Source: Alishewanella aestuarii B11 (lineage in GTDB: Bacteria; Pseudomonadota; Gammaproteobacteria; Enterobacterales; Alteromonadaceae). From it: a stretch of 64,000 nt of DNA. Location of the stretch: assembly GCF_000280055.1 (NCBI RefSeq), contig NZ_ALAB01000039.1, positions 62,001 to 126,000 of the forward strand, in the 5' to 3' direction. The notes under the pieces are model-generated. The model worked only from the letters and a program-made list of their open reading frames with translations, had not been told where the DNA came from and searched no databases. Each line of letters begins with the position of its first letter. Position 1 is the stretch's first letter. A program made the position numbers and the translations under genes. Below are positions 46,931 through 55,928 of the stretch, piece after piece.

Positions 46931-46960
46931 CACCGCCGCGCAATACGTTGAGCGGCGGTG
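46931..46960 (-). terminator. Intrinsic terminator-like hairpin after the gcr-family gene
   Basis: Perfect 9-bp stem CACCGCCGC (46931-46939) and GCGGCGGTG (46952-46960) with a 12-nt loop. Read on the minus strand it follows the stop at 46996 and is trailed by a short T-rich stretch, so it probably ends that transcript before tdk. Confidence 0.65.
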
Positions 46961-46995
46961 TAATTAGGCATCACGTCAGGCACCTGGGCCGGCAG

Positions 46996-49146
46996 CTAGG
47001 ACTGTTGTTTGGGCTCAGCAGGGCTGTCTTCTGCTTTTTTAACAGCAGCAGGGTTATCTTCGGCTTTTTTAACCGCGGCAGTGGTTTTTGCCAGCACCGT
47101 AACCGGCACAAACAGATTTAGCGGGTTTTGTTTAATTTGTTCCACTACCGCTTTTAGCAGCAGCGAGAATTTACTGATCCGGCTGCCGCGGGCGCGCAGT
47201 GCGACCGTTAAGGCCAGCGTAAAGCTGACCCACAGGTTAACAAAGCCAATCAGCAGCACCAGAGATAAATAAAACAAAAAGCTAAAGGGCCCCAGGCCGC
47301 CGCTGATGGTGCTGTAACCCAGATTAGCTGAGGCGAAGGCGACATGGCGGATATCCAGCGGCAGTTGCAGCAAATAGCCGACGTAGCCAGTCATGCCCAG
47401 TAACAGGCCGAAGATAAAATTACCGGCCAAGGGGCCATAGTTATCATGCCAGTAGTTGGCAAAGGCGTGGCGGGGGCGTTCCGGCAGCAGTTTCTTCAGC
47501 AACGGGTGGTGATAAAGCCGTTGCCGCAGATCCAGATAATTGGCTCTGTTATCAAAAAAGCCGGCGATGATACCTGAGCAAAACAGCCAGATCCCGGCAA
47601 TAGCGGCGAAAAACAACGAGCCATGCCAGGGAGCGACCGCTTGTAACTGATAGCTGACGGCGGCGCTGTCCAGGAGCGGCTTACCCTGCCAGGCAGCGTA
47701 TGCCAGCGCGATACTGCTGGCGGTCACTACTGCGACACTGACGTTACCCCAGACGGCGGCCCACTGCGAGCGGTTTACATCGAGCAGCAGAGTGGCGAGT
47801 TTTTTATGGGCAGCGCGGCCGTTTTCACCTTTTTCAACTTCTGCGGCAAAGCTGGCAGCGGTCATCGCTGGCTGCTTGGTGGCTACCGTCAGCCCTAATA
47901 AATGGATCAGCACAAAGCCCAGACCATAGTTCAGGCTAACCAGCAGCGCATTGCTAAAAGCCGATAATGGCAGGCTTTCGATATAAATCTTCAGCAAAGC
48001 CATAGAGGCAATAATCACACCGGCACCGGCAGCTGAGCCAAATAAGCGCAGATACTGCTTTTTATCGCGCGCAATATAGTGCTCACCATGACTACTTTTA
48101 TTGACACTGATGCTTTTCGATAATAACTGGGTGCTACTGCGCCACAGGGCCCGGACACTGCTATTATCGCGACTGGTATCCAGCAACTGCCCGGCCAGTT
48201 CAATACTTAGCTGGCGTAACTGGGGCGCTTGTCCGCAGGTAACCAGTGTGACCAGTTGGGTGATCCGTTGCAGCGTTTGCTCCAGTCGCTCCAGAAGATG
48301 AGCTACAGCAACAGAGCTCCCCGCTGTTGCTGTGCGCCGGCGTAGCCGGTCAACCTGTTCATTACACTGCGCCATCATCACATGATAATGGGCGACATCA
48401 TAAGGTTGTTCCTGCTGCTGGCGGCAGTGCTGCACCAGTGCGGTCAGCTCACGGTGCAGGGCGATAAAGGCCGAGTCGATATTATTCAGGCGCTTATCTA
48501 GGCGCATCAGATCCGGCTCCATCTCTTCGGCGGCGATCCAAACGCTTAGCATCTCCAGGGCGCATAATGTCTCTTCGCGCAGATGAGCATCGAATTGCGC
48601 TAATACCGTCGGGCTGGCCGCTGGCAGCAAGAGTTGACTGAGCTTTAGCAGCAGTCCTTCATTGCTATCGTCAGCCTCTTCGTCGTGAGCCACCTCTTTA
48701 TACAGCTCCGCCAGCACATCTTTTAGCTCGGTCAGATCGCGTGGCGCAGGGTTGATTTTTTCGTACAGTCGGCTGGACAGCTCGCGTAAAAAACCGCGGC
48801 GGGAAAATACGCCCAGACTGACCAAGGCCGGATACAGATGCACCTGACAGAGCCAACTTAGCAGCGTATCGGCGATCTGACGTTGCTCGGCCGGGTACAA
48901 GGCCAGGGTTTCCAGCAACTTTTGCGCTCTTTTGCGGCGCTCAAAACTAAAACGTGGCCCCTGTAGCCACTTAACCAGGGTTTTTAACAAGGCCAGACCA
49001 TCTTGTTCGGCGGCCAGACTTTTTAGCAGCATCAGAGCATTAGCTTGTTCCATTAATTCCTTGTTCCGATGATTCAGTCGCGGTTCATTGTCAACTAAGA
49101 GCCGGTTCACAGTAAAAAGTTGCATGCTTCTGGCTGAGCGCGGCAT
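46996..49146 (-). CDS. Gcr/'site-specific recombinase' family multi-spanning membrane protein
   Basis: 716-aa protein of the family named site-specific recombinase (Gcr, PF10136). The N-terminal 330 residues are helical and soluble in character (LLSWLCQVHLYPALVSLGVF; TELKDVLAELYKEVAHDEEA). The C-terminal half has about six hydrophobic segments, e.g. ALLVSLNYGLGFVLIHLLGL and FLFYLSLVLLIGFVNLWVSF. No tyrosine- or serine-recombinase catalytic motif is visible, so the family name should be treated with caution. The tail carries a tandem AAVKKAEDNP/AAVKKAEDSP repeat. The exact start is uncertain; ATGs at 49125 and 49053 are alternatives. Confidence 0.75.
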   Translation of the reverse strand: MPRSARSMQLFTVNRLLVDNEPRLNHRNKELMEQANALMLLKSLAAEQDGLALLKTLVKWLQGPRFSFERRKRAQKLLETLALYPAEQRQIADTLLSWLCQVHLYPALVSLGVFSRRGFLRELSSRLYEKINPAPRDLTELKDVLAELYKEVAHDEEADDSNEGLLLKLSQLLLPAASPTVLAQFDAHLREETLCALEMLSVWIAAEEMEPDLMRLDKRLNNIDSAFIALHRELTALVQHCRQQQEQPYDVAHYHVMMAQCNEQVDRLRRRTATAGSSVAVAHLLERLEQTLQRITQLVTLVTCGQAPQLRQLSIELAGQLLDTSRDNSSVRALWRSSTQLLSKSISVNKSSHGEHYIARDKKQYLRLFGSAAGAGVIIASMALLKIYIESLPLSAFSNALLVSLNYGLGFVLIHLLGLTVATKQPAMTAASFAAEVEKGENGRAAHKKLATLLLDVNRSQWAAVWGNVSVAVVTASSIALAYAAWQGKPLLDSAAVSYQLQAVAPWHGSLFFAAIAGIWLFCSGIIAGFFDNRANYLDLRQRLYHHPLLKKLLPERPRHAFANYWHDNYGPLAGNFIFGLLLGMTGYVGYLLQLPLDIRHVAFASANLGYSTISGGLGPFSFLFYLSLVLLIGFVNLWVSFTLALTVALRARGSRISKFSLLLKAVVEQIKQNPLNLFVPVTVLAKTTAAVKKAEDNPAAVKKAEDSPAEPKQQS

Positions 49147-49183
49147 ACTGCCGGCAGTAAACCACAGAATCTAAGGAATAAAA

Positions 49184-49600
49184 ATGGAAAAATGGTTGTT
49201 ACTGACGGTATTTGCCCAGGTATTACTGACCAGTGGCGTAATGATCCTGATGGGGCGGCGGCGGTTTCAGGCGGCCAAAAATAAAGAGATTAAGATGGCG
49301 GCGTTTCGCACTATGGACCTGAGCGGTGCCAACGAGCAGGTGATAGCGACCAGCCGTAATTTTGATAATCAGTTCCAGATGCCGCTGTTATACATTGCCG
49401 CGGTATTGTTTATTCTGCAGTTCGGTCTTGCCGATCTTGGCTTTGTACTATTGGGTGCAACCTTTGTGGTACTTCGCTACTGGCATAGCCTGATCCACAT
49501 TGGCAGTAATGTGCTGCGTAGCCGCTTCCGGGTATTTTTACTTGGCTGTCTGGTGCTCTGGATTATCTGGCTGCGCTTATTGCTGCTGGCCTTAATCTGA
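49184..49600 (+). CDS. MAPEG-family integral membrane protein
   Basis: 138-aa protein with three or four membrane helices (LLLTVFAQVLLTSGVMILMG; PLLYIAAVLFILQFGLADLG; FLLGCLVLWIIWLRLLLLAL) and the MAPEG-type RNFDNQFQMPLLYIAAVL segment. MAPEG proteins include glutathione-linked membrane enzymes, but bacterial members like this one have no defined substrate. It is divergent from the gcr-family gene. Confidence 0.8.
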   Translation: MEKWLLLTVFAQVLLTSGVMILMGRRRFQAAKNKEIKMAAFRTMDLSGANEQVIATSRNFDNQFQMPLLYIAAVLFILQFGLADLGFVLLGATFVVLRYWHSLIHIGSNVLRSRFRVFLLGCLVLWIIWLRLLLLALI

Positions 49601-49614
49601 CCGACAGCGCCAGC

Positions 49615-49646
49615 AGGGCGTAGCATCAAACTTGAAACTACGCCCT
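49615..49646. terminator. Bidirectional terminator-like hairpin between convergent genes
   Basis: Perfect 9-bp stem AGGGCGTAG (49615-49623) and CTACGCCCT (49638-49646), loop 14 nt, midway between the MAPEG stop and the macB-type permease stop. T-rich sequence follows on the + side only. Confidence 0.5.
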
Positions 49647-49676
49647 CTCTTATCTTGCTGCCTTGCGAAGGCTTCG

Positions 49677-50903
49677 TTACTCGTAACGCAGTGCTTCTAT
49701 CGGTTGTAAGCGTGAGGCTTTGCGCGCCGGATAATAACCGAAAAAGACGCCGATTAAGGCCGAAAAGCCAATACTCATCAGCACCACTTGTGGCTCAATA
49801 ATAGCGGTATAGCCCAAAAAGTGCTCCACCGCCCAGGTGGTGCCTAGTGCCAGCGTTAAACCCAGGGCGCCACCGAGGGCACAGAGCAGCACGGCTTCAA
49901 TCAAAAACTGGCGCAAAATATCGGCCGGCCTGGCGCCAACCGCCATCCTCAGGCCAATTTCCCGGGTCCGCTCTGTTACCGATACCAGCATAATATTCAT
50001 AATGCCAATGCCTCCCACTAACAGCGAAACTGAGGCTACAGCCGCCAGTAAGCCATTAAAAATCTGCATGGTTTGGGCACGGGTTTCGACCATCTCGGAT
50101 AAATTACGGATCCGAAACGGCGGGTCGTTAGCGGTGGTGCGCAGCCGCTGTCTGAGCAGGGCATCCAGCTCCTGTTCCACCAGTGGCATATCCCGATCGG
50201 AGGCCACCTGCACTACTATGGAGCGCACGGCTTTCGGGCTCGACAGCGTGATACCGGAGATCCTTTTACGCACGGTATCAATCGGCATAAAGACGATATC
50301 ATCCTGATCGTTGCCCTGAGTATTCTGCCCTTTGCCGTTTAATACGCCGATAATGGTGACCGGTACCTTGTTAATGCGCACGGTTTGCCCCAGCGGATCA
50401 CTGGCACCAAATAGCTCACGTTTTACGGTCTGGCCAATTACCGCTACCCGACCCGCGCTGCTTAGCTCGGTTTCAGTAAAGGTGCGGCCTTCGGCGAGTG
50501 ACCAGCTTTGGGCCTGATAAATCTTATTATCGACACCGAGGATACTGGGAGCCCAGTTCAGGTTGCCGTAGATCACCTGACCCGACGATTGCACCATGGG
50601 CGCGGCCACTGTTACCTGCGGGATCTGATTTTCAATAGCCAGGGCATCCATCTCGGTCAGGCTCTGACCGGTGCCACCTTGCTGGGCGCCGCCCATAAAA
50701 CGCATCCGGCTAAACACAATAAAGACATTACCACCAAGGTTCTTGATCTGTTGGTCTACTTCGTAACGGGCACCGGAGCCCAGTGCCAGCATAATAATAA
50801 CCGCGGCGACACCAATAATAATCCCCAGCATGGTCAGAATACTGCGCAGTAAATTGACCCGCAGTGCCACCCAGGCTACGTTTAACAGCATCAGACTATT
50901 CAT
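49677..50903 (-). CDS. MacB-type ABC transporter permease
   Basis: 408-aa permease with the MacB/FtsX layout: N-terminal helix (LTMLGIIIGVAAVIIMLALG), a large periplasmic MacB_PCD domain (about 45-270), then three C-terminal helices (ASVSLLVGGIGIMNIMLVSV with the TERTREIGLRMAVGAR loop; LCALGGALGLTLALG; GFSALIGVFFGYYPARKA). Unlike E. coli MacB the ATPase is a separate upstream gene, which it overlaps by 4 nt. With the adaptor it would export peptides, lipids or macrolide-like compounds; the substrate is unknown. Confidence 0.92.
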   Translation of the reverse strand: MNSLMLLNVAWVALRVNLLRSILTMLGIIIGVAAVIIMLALGSGARYEVDQQIKNLGGNVFIVFSRMRFMGGAQQGGTGQSLTEMDALAIENQIPQVTVAAPMVQSSGQVIYGNLNWAPSILGVDNKIYQAQSWSLAEGRTFTETELSSAGRVAVIGQTVKRELFGASDPLGQTVRINKVPVTIIGVLNGKGQNTQGNDQDDIVFMPIDTVRKRISGITLSSPKAVRSIVVQVASDRDMPLVEQELDALLRQRLRTTANDPPFRIRNLSEMVETRAQTMQIFNGLLAAVASVSLLVGGIGIMNIMLVSVTERTREIGLRMAVGARPADILRQFLIEAVLLCALGGALGLTLALGTTWAVEHFLGYTAIIEPQVVLMSIGFSALIGVFFGYYPARKASRLQPIEALRYE

Positions 50904-51652
50904 TTCAGTGCCTCCGCCAATCGGTGTTGCCTGAAGTCTGCCAGTGCTTGCTGCGCATCCAGTGGCGAACTTTGCCGATCGGTCAGCAGTAAGCCATCGC
51001 GAAATACCAGTTGCCGGCTGGCAAAGGCGGCGATATCCGGCTCGTGGGTAACCAGTACCAGCGTTTTACCTTGCTGATGCAGTTGCTGGAATAAAGCCAT
51101 GATCTCAAGCCCGGTTTCAGTATCGAGGGCCCCTGTGGGCTCATCCGCCAGAATAATATCTGGTTCATTTACCAGTGCCCGGGCAATCGCCACCCGTTGT
51201 TGCTGACCACCAGAAAGCTGTGATGGATGATGGTCAAGGCGTTTACCCAGACCAACCAGCTCCAGACAGTGCTGGGCCCGCTCCCGGGCTTGTGCCCTTG
51301 GCATAGCGGTATACAGCAGTGGCAGCATCACATTGTCCAGTGCAGTGGTGCGTGGCAGTAAATTAAACTGCTGAAACACAAAGCCGATGTGCCGGTTGCG
51401 CACTGTCGCCAGTTCAGCGGCGCTCATCCTAGTAACATCAGTGCCTTTCAGTAATATTTGCCCGCTGCTCGGAGAGTCAAGACAGCCGAGCATATTCATA
51501 AAGGTGGACTTACCCGAGCCGGAAGGCCCCATCACCGCAACAAAATCACCTTGCCCGATACTGACACTGACCCCTTTTAAGGCTTTAAGTACCTGCTCAC
51601 CCATCCGGTAGTGCTTTTCAACCTTCAGGGTTGCCATCACCGCGTTTTGCAT
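50900..51652 (-). CDS. MacB/LolD-type ABC transporter ATP-binding protein
   Basis: 250-aa ATPase. Walker [20 protein letters not shown]-loop region [20 protein letters not shown], signature [20 protein letters not shown], Walker [17 protein letters not shown] and switch His in [14 protein letters not shown] are all intact. It starts right after the adaptor stop (TAAATG) behind a strong AGGGTGGA ribosome site and overlaps the permease gene, so the three form one efflux operon. Confidence 0.94.
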   Translation of the reverse strand: MQNAVMATLKVEKHYRMGEQVLKALKGVSVSIGQGDFVAVMGPSGSGKSTFMNMLGCLDSPSSGQILLKGTDVTRMSAAELATVRNRHIGFVFQQFNLLPRTTALDNVMLPLLYTAMPRAQARERAQHCLELVGLGKRLDHHPSQLSGGQQQRVAIARALVNEPDIILADEPTGALDTETGLEIMALFQQLHQQGKTLVLVTHEPDIAAFASRQLVFRDGLLLTDRQSSPLDAQQALADFRQHRLAEALK

Positions 51653-53089
51653 TTATTCCACCCTGACTGCACGGACTATCACCTTGTCGCCCTGGCTGAG
51701 TTCACCGGACAACACCTCGCTGTACTCGTCATTGCTAAGGCCAACCCTAAGGTTGATGGCCTTGGGTTGTTGCTTACTATCCAGCACCCAAACAGTGGCT
51801 GCCGTACCGCTGTCACCCTGGCCCCGTTGCTGGCGGCGCTGGGCGTTTATTTCGCTATAGCGCTGATACTCCTGCTCCGACAGTACCAGCTGTAACTCAT
51901 TGTTTAGCTTTTGTCGCAGTTGCTGCATCTGCGCCCGCATATCAGTCATCGGGTTATTGGCACTGGCGCTGCGCGCCTGCTGTAAGCCACTGGTAAAGTC
52001 AGCAAAGACCCGGCGCACCGCACTGGCTTTATCGCTGCTTAATCCCAGCTCCCGGATCAGCTCAGCAGCCGGATCCGGTTGCGAAGCTGCGGGGTTGGCC
52101 GCGCCGGCGGGCCGAAAACGCAGCGCGGCATTAGGTACCCGCAGCACGTCAGTTTGCTGGCCACGAATGACATTGATATTGGCTGTCATGCCGGGTAACA
52201 GTAATTGCTGTTGGTTTGGTGCATCGATAATCACTTTGTAGGTCACGACGTTGGAAACGTTGGTCGCAGCTTTGCGTACCTGCGACACCTGGCCGTTAAA
52301 CTGGCGGTTCGGATAGGCATCGACCTGAAATCTGACTTGCTGGCCTTCAGCTAATTTACCGATATCGGCTTCGTCAACGTCGGCTTCAATCTGCATCTGC
52401 CGCAGATCCTGAGCGATGATAAAGAGGGTTGGTGCTGACAGGCTGGCGGCAACGGTCTGCCCAATATCAACCTGACGGTCAATAATGGTGCCATTGACCG
52501 GGGAGCGGATTTGGGTGCGATCCAGATCCAGTTTGGCCTGCTCTAACTGCGCTTCCCGTTGCAGCAATTGTGCCTGAGCGCTGCTGATCTGAGCACGGGC
52601 GACACTGATTTGCGCCCGTGCCGTTTCAAAGTTAGCCAAGGCGGTGTCCAGTTCACTCTGGTTGGTCAGCCCCTGGCTCATCAGTTGTTGCTGGCGTTGG
52701 TGGGCGCGCTCGGCCCGGCTTAATTCTGCTTCGGCTTTTAATAAGTTGGCCTGCTGTTGCTCCAGATTGGCTTTGGCCATCACCACGTCGGCCTCGGATT
52801 GGCGTAATCTGGCCAGATAAGTACGGTCATCGAGGCGCGCGATCAGCTGACCCTGAGTCACATCGTCATTAAAATCAGCCAGTAATTCGGTGATCAGACC
52901 CGAGACTTCAGTACCGACCTCCACCGTGACCACGGCACGGGTGGTGCCGGCGGTATTGACCACGCTCTCAATATCACCGCGGCTGACGCTTTGGGTTTGA
53001 TATTGAATTTGTTCTTTATTATCGGGCATCAGGTACCAGCCCAGCCCGGCCAGCAAGGCGACAACAATCAGGATCTGCCAAAGGCGCAT
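51653..53089 (-). CDS. MacA-type periplasmic adaptor with helical insertion
   Basis: 478-aa HlyD/RND-type membrane fusion protein. N-terminal anchor LIVVALLAGLGWYL; biotinyl-lipoyl halves around SGLITELLADFNDDVTQGQL and RTQIRSPVNGTIIDRQVDIG; a long coiled-coil hairpin (about 95-190); beta-barrel GQQVRFQVDAYPNRQFNGQV. It is about 100 residues longer than typical MacA: residues 329-428 form an extra Gln/Arg-rich helical segment (AAELIRELGLSSDKASAVRR; NELQLVLSEQEYQRYSEINA) before the final domain. It is first gene of the efflux operon. Confidence 0.92.
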   Translation of the reverse strand: MRLWQILIVVALLAGLGWYLMPDNKEQIQYQTQSVSRGDIESVVNTAGTTRAVVTVEVGTEVSGLITELLADFNDDVTQGQLIARLDDRTYLARLRQSEADVVMAKANLEQQQANLLKAEAELSRAERAHQRQQQLMSQGLTNQSELDTALANFETARAQISVARAQISSAQAQLLQREAQLEQAKLDLDRTQIRSPVNGTIIDRQVDIGQTVAASLSAPTLFIIAQDLRQMQIEADVDEADIGKLAEGQQVRFQVDAYPNRQFNGQVSQVRKAATNVSNVVTYKVIIDAPNQQQLLLPGMTANINVIRGQQTDVLRVPNAALRFRPAGAANPAASQPDPAAELIRELGLSSDKASAVRRVFADFTSGLQQARSASANNPMTDMRAQMQQLRQKLNNELQLVLSEQEYQRYSEINAQRRQQRGQGDSGTAATVWVLDSKQQPKAINLRVGLSNDEYSEVLSGELSQGDKVIVRAVRVE

Positions 53090-53348
53090 AGAAATAACTC
53101 CATAAAATTTCTGGTTTTACTATAACCAGTTACGCCAGACTGACAAAGAGGGGGTAGGGTAAAGGTTGTGTAAAGCCGGCTGAGAAGGCGAAAAAATACG
53201 ATTAATCGCGGCTTTTCGCTGGCTGCGGCTGGAGCAAGCCTAAAAGTTACTGCTATGATAGTGACATAAGATAAGACGCTGTGTTGGTGTGAACGGCGTT
53301 AACAATATAAGAAAACTGAATAAGCAACCTGACGTTGCCGAGGTCCCA

Positions 53349-54560
53349 GTGCTGAAAAGAGTCTGTAGTCTGGTGTTACTGCTCACCAGTAGTCTTGCCA
53401 ATGCCGCCGTTCCCGATCCTTTGGTACGGGAGTTTGAGCAGTTTTTTCAACAACAAATGGCGGAGCAAAACATTCCCGGCGCCGCCTATGCCATCGTGTA
53501 TAAGAACCGCATTATCGCTGCCAATGGTTATGGTGTGCGTGAAGTGGGCTCGAATTTGCCGGTAGATGCCTATACCGTATTCCGGATTGCTTCCGTATCC
53601 AAAACCTTTGCTGGCGGTCTGGCGGCAATACTGGCAGCGCAAGGCCATTTTCGCTGGGACGATCCGGTGGTGCGTTATGTACCGGAACTAAGCTTTAAAA
53701 CCCGCTCCTTTAACAATAAGCTGAAGGTTGAACACCTGTTATCGCAAAGTACCGGGGTGATAGCCAATGCCTACGATAACCTGATTGAGGCTAATTACCC
53801 GCCAGAGCGGATTATTCCGCATTTTAATAAGCTCGATCCGCTGTGTAATCCGGGGCAGTGTTATGGCTATCAGAATGTGTTATTTAGCCTGATTGAGCCG
53901 GTGCTGCAGCAAACGACCAAGCAGGACTATGCCACCTTGCTGAAGCGAAATATTTTTGAACCGTTAAAAATGCCGACCGCATCGGTGGGGTTACAGGGCT
54001 ATCTGGATAGCCCAAACCGGGCCACACCCCATGTTAAAGCACGGGGCCAGTGGCACGCCCGCGCGGTGAATGAGAGCTACTATCGCTTTGCGCCGGCAGC
54101 CGGTGTTAATGCCAGTGCGGTTGATTTAGGCTACTGGTTGATTGCCCAACTGGGATATAACCCGGACGTGCTGCCTGAACCCTTGTTGGAGCAAATCACC
54201 AGCCGTAAGGTCAGGACACCGCGCTACTTAAATCGCCAGATGTGGCGGCCTCACCTGAAGGATGCACACTATGGTCTGGGTTGGCGCCTGTATAAGTTTG
54301 GACAGGAACAGCTGGTATTTCACGGTGGCTGGGTGCAGGGTTTTCGCGCCGAACTGGCCTATTCCAAAGAGCGCGAATTGGGGTTGGTGATCCTGATGAA
54401 TGCCGAGTCCAGAGTGATCACCGAATTAACGACCCATTTCTGGTCCACGATGTTTACGGCTTTGCAGCAGCAGGACCGGCAGCTGATGCTGGCCGGGTGC
54501 AAAGCGCCAGCTTCGCAATCTCAAGCCTCGCCACCTCAAGCCAAAGCGGCAGATTGTTAA
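53349..54560 (+). CDS. Secreted serine hydrolase of the class C beta-lactamase/penicillin-binding family
   Basis: About 403 aa. The GTG at 53349 is preferred: it follows AGG and yields a clear signal peptide (LKRVCSLVLLLTSSLANA) with export; a GTG 20 codons earlier lacks this logic. Active-site elements are the S-x-x-K tetrad (FRIASVSKTFAGG, Ser82/Lys85), a YGYQN tyrosine box and the HGG triad (VFHGGWVQGF). It may be a DD-peptidase, esterase or lactamase; sequence alone does not decide. A Ser/Gln/Ala tail ends in Cys. Confidence 0.85.
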   Translation: MLKRVCSLVLLLTSSLANAAVPDPLVREFEQFFQQQMAEQNIPGAAYAIVYKNRIIAANGYGVREVGSNLPVDAYTVFRIASVSKTFAGGLAAILAAQGHFRWDDPVVRYVPELSFKTRSFNNKLKVEHLLSQSTGVIANAYDNLIEANYPPERIIPHFNKLDPLCNPGQCYGYQNVLFSLIEPVLQQTTKQDYATLLKRNIFEPLKMPTASVGLQGYLDSPNRATPHVKARGQWHARAVNESYYRFAPAAGVNASAVDLGYWLIAQLGYNPDVLPEPLLEQITSRKVRTPRYLNRQMWRPHLKDAHYGLGWRLYKFGQEQLVFHGGWVQGFRAELAYSKERELGLVILMNAESRVITELTTHFWSTMFTALQQQDRQLMLAGCKAPASQSQASPPQAKAADC

Positions 54561-54582
54561 CTGTTAAAGCGCTGCTGCCGGT

Positions 54583-55380
54583 TCAGGGCAGCGGTTTTTG
54601 ATAGCGATCCAGATAAAAGTCACAGCTTATCGCCGGTGCGCCGGCGATAAAGTGCTCCAGCGCCGGCGGACTGAATTTCCAGCCCAGTGGTACCATGGTA
54701 ATCAGCGCCTTCAGATCATCGGTCGGCAGCTGTAAGCTAAAACTTAGCCGCTGTCGCTGCACATGTTGTAAGCCGTCGATGGCGACCACCTCAGCGCTGT
54801 GTAACCGTACCTGCGGGTAAACCGCCGCCTTGACTTCCTTTAGATGCTCCGGCGCCGGACTGACACTAAACAAAGCGCCACCGTCACGCAATACCCGGCA
54901 TAGCTCTGCATCCAGCGAAGGGGCGTAGATGCGCAAAATAGCATCAAAACTGGCGGCTGCGAAAGGTAACTGGTAACTGCTGGCAACGGCAAAGCTAACT
55001 TGCGGATACTGTTTGGCAGCGGCTTTAATTGCTGCTTTAGAAATATCTACGCCATTGATTGCCAACGCCGGCAGTGCCTGCTGCAGTTGACCGCTGTAAT
55101 AGCCCTCACCGCAACCCAAATCCAACAGTTCGCTTACTGCTAAGGCTGACAGCTGCTCAATCAGAGCCGTCACGACAGGCCGATACCAGCCGGCTTGCAG
55201 GAACTGACGTCTGGCCTGCATCATTAACTGATTATCACCGGGATCTTTGGATTTTTTTTGCTGTACCGGCAGTAAGTTCACATAGCCTTCGCGGGCCAGA
55301 TCAAAGCTGTGGCGCTGTGGACAGCAAAACTGCTGTGCCTGTTGTAGCAGTGGCGCCTGACAAAGTGGACAGATATACAT
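54583..55380 (-). CDS. rlmA: 23S rRNA (guanine-N1-)-methyltransferase RlmA
   Basis: 266-aa enzyme methylating G745 of 23S rRNA. N-terminal zinc finger (MYICPLCQAPLLQQAQQFCC then PQRHSF), NLLPVQQKKSKDPGDNQLMM, and SAM motif LLDLGCGEGYYSGQLQQALP. The ATG at 55380 is chosen because the family begins at the zinc finger; the in-frame extension upstream is only translation of the palindrome at 55397-55433. It converges on the serine hydrolase with a 22-nt gap. Confidence 0.93.
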   Translation of the reverse strand: MYICPLCQAPLLQQAQQFCCPQRHSFDLAREGYVNLLPVQQKKSKDPGDNQLMMQARRQFLQAGWYRPVVTALIEQLSALAVSELLDLGCGEGYYSGQLQQALPALAINGVDISKAAIKAAAKQYPQVSFAVASSYQLPFAAASFDAILRIYAPSLDAELCRVLRDGGALFSVSPAPEHLKEVKAAVYPQVRLHSAEVVAIDGLQHVQRQRLSFSLQLPTDDLKALITMVPLGWKFSPPALEHFIAGAPAISCDFYLDRYQKPLP

Positions 55381-55396
55381 AACCAAGCCTGATTCT

Positions 55397-55433
55397 GGGA
55401 TCTGACCCTCAACCTCGTTGAGGGTCAGATCCC
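55397..55433. repeat. Perfect 17-bp palindrome, REP-like
   Basis: GGGATCTGACCCTCAAC (55397-55413) and its exact complement (55417-55433) around the loop CTC. It lies just upstream of rlmA in the divergent gap with the 55560 gene. It shares the core ATCTGACCC...GGGTCAGAT with a second palindrome at 56501-56536. A tandem CCAAAGTTA/CCAAAGTTG pair follows at once. Confidence 0.8.
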
Positions 55434-55559
55434 CAAAGTTACCCAAAGTTGGCTGCAATTATACACTTATTACCTGTCTGATAATGCGTTGTTTGGTGGC
55501 AAAAGCTGTTTGCACCGGGCAGCAGTGTTATACTGAGGTACACCAAGCAGGAGACAAAG

Positions 55560-55886
55560 ATGCAACACCTAGAACTCTGGTCGCTGGATGAATTGTGCGA
55601 CCATGCCTTTGATATTTTTGATGAACTGGCGCCGGATAATTTAAGCGCCAGTGATTATCAGACCTATCAGCAACACTATGAAGACCGTAGTTATGTCGAT
55701 TTGCTGCCGCCGGGTGCCGGCTGGGAAGAATTAGCCGGCGGCGAGCTGGATCCGGAACTGCATTTTGAGGCGCAAATTGGTCTCAGTGGTGAAGCAGGCG
55801 CGGAAGATCAGATATTGGCGCGCATTCTGCTAAGCCGTGATAAAGACGAAACCCTGTGTCATGCCTTATGGCGCGGTCAGTTTTAA
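55560..55886 (+). CDS. Small acidic protein of unknown function
   Basis: 108 aa, strongly acidic (LDELCDHAFDIFDELAPDNL at the N-terminus, ELDPELHFEAQIGLSGEAGA, EDQILARILLSRDKDETL), no signal peptide or membrane helix. An AGGAG ribosome site stands 7 nt upstream. It is not recognised from any named family. It is followed after 42 nt by the isochorismatase-like gene on the same strand and may be co-transcribed with it. Confidence 0.7.
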   Translation: MQHLELWSLDELCDHAFDIFDELAPDNLSASDYQTYQQHYEDRSYVDLLPPGAGWEELAGGELDPELHFEAQIGLSGEAGAEDQILARILLSRDKDETLCHALWRGQF

Positions 55887-55928
55887 GTTAGCTGTTTTAA
55901 GTCAGCCGAATCAGTTCAGGAGTACTTC

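Noticed and set aside
55381..55458. 26-residue N-terminal extension of RlmA
   Set aside because: It is translation of the 17-bp palindrome and adjoining repeat; the family starts at the zinc finger.
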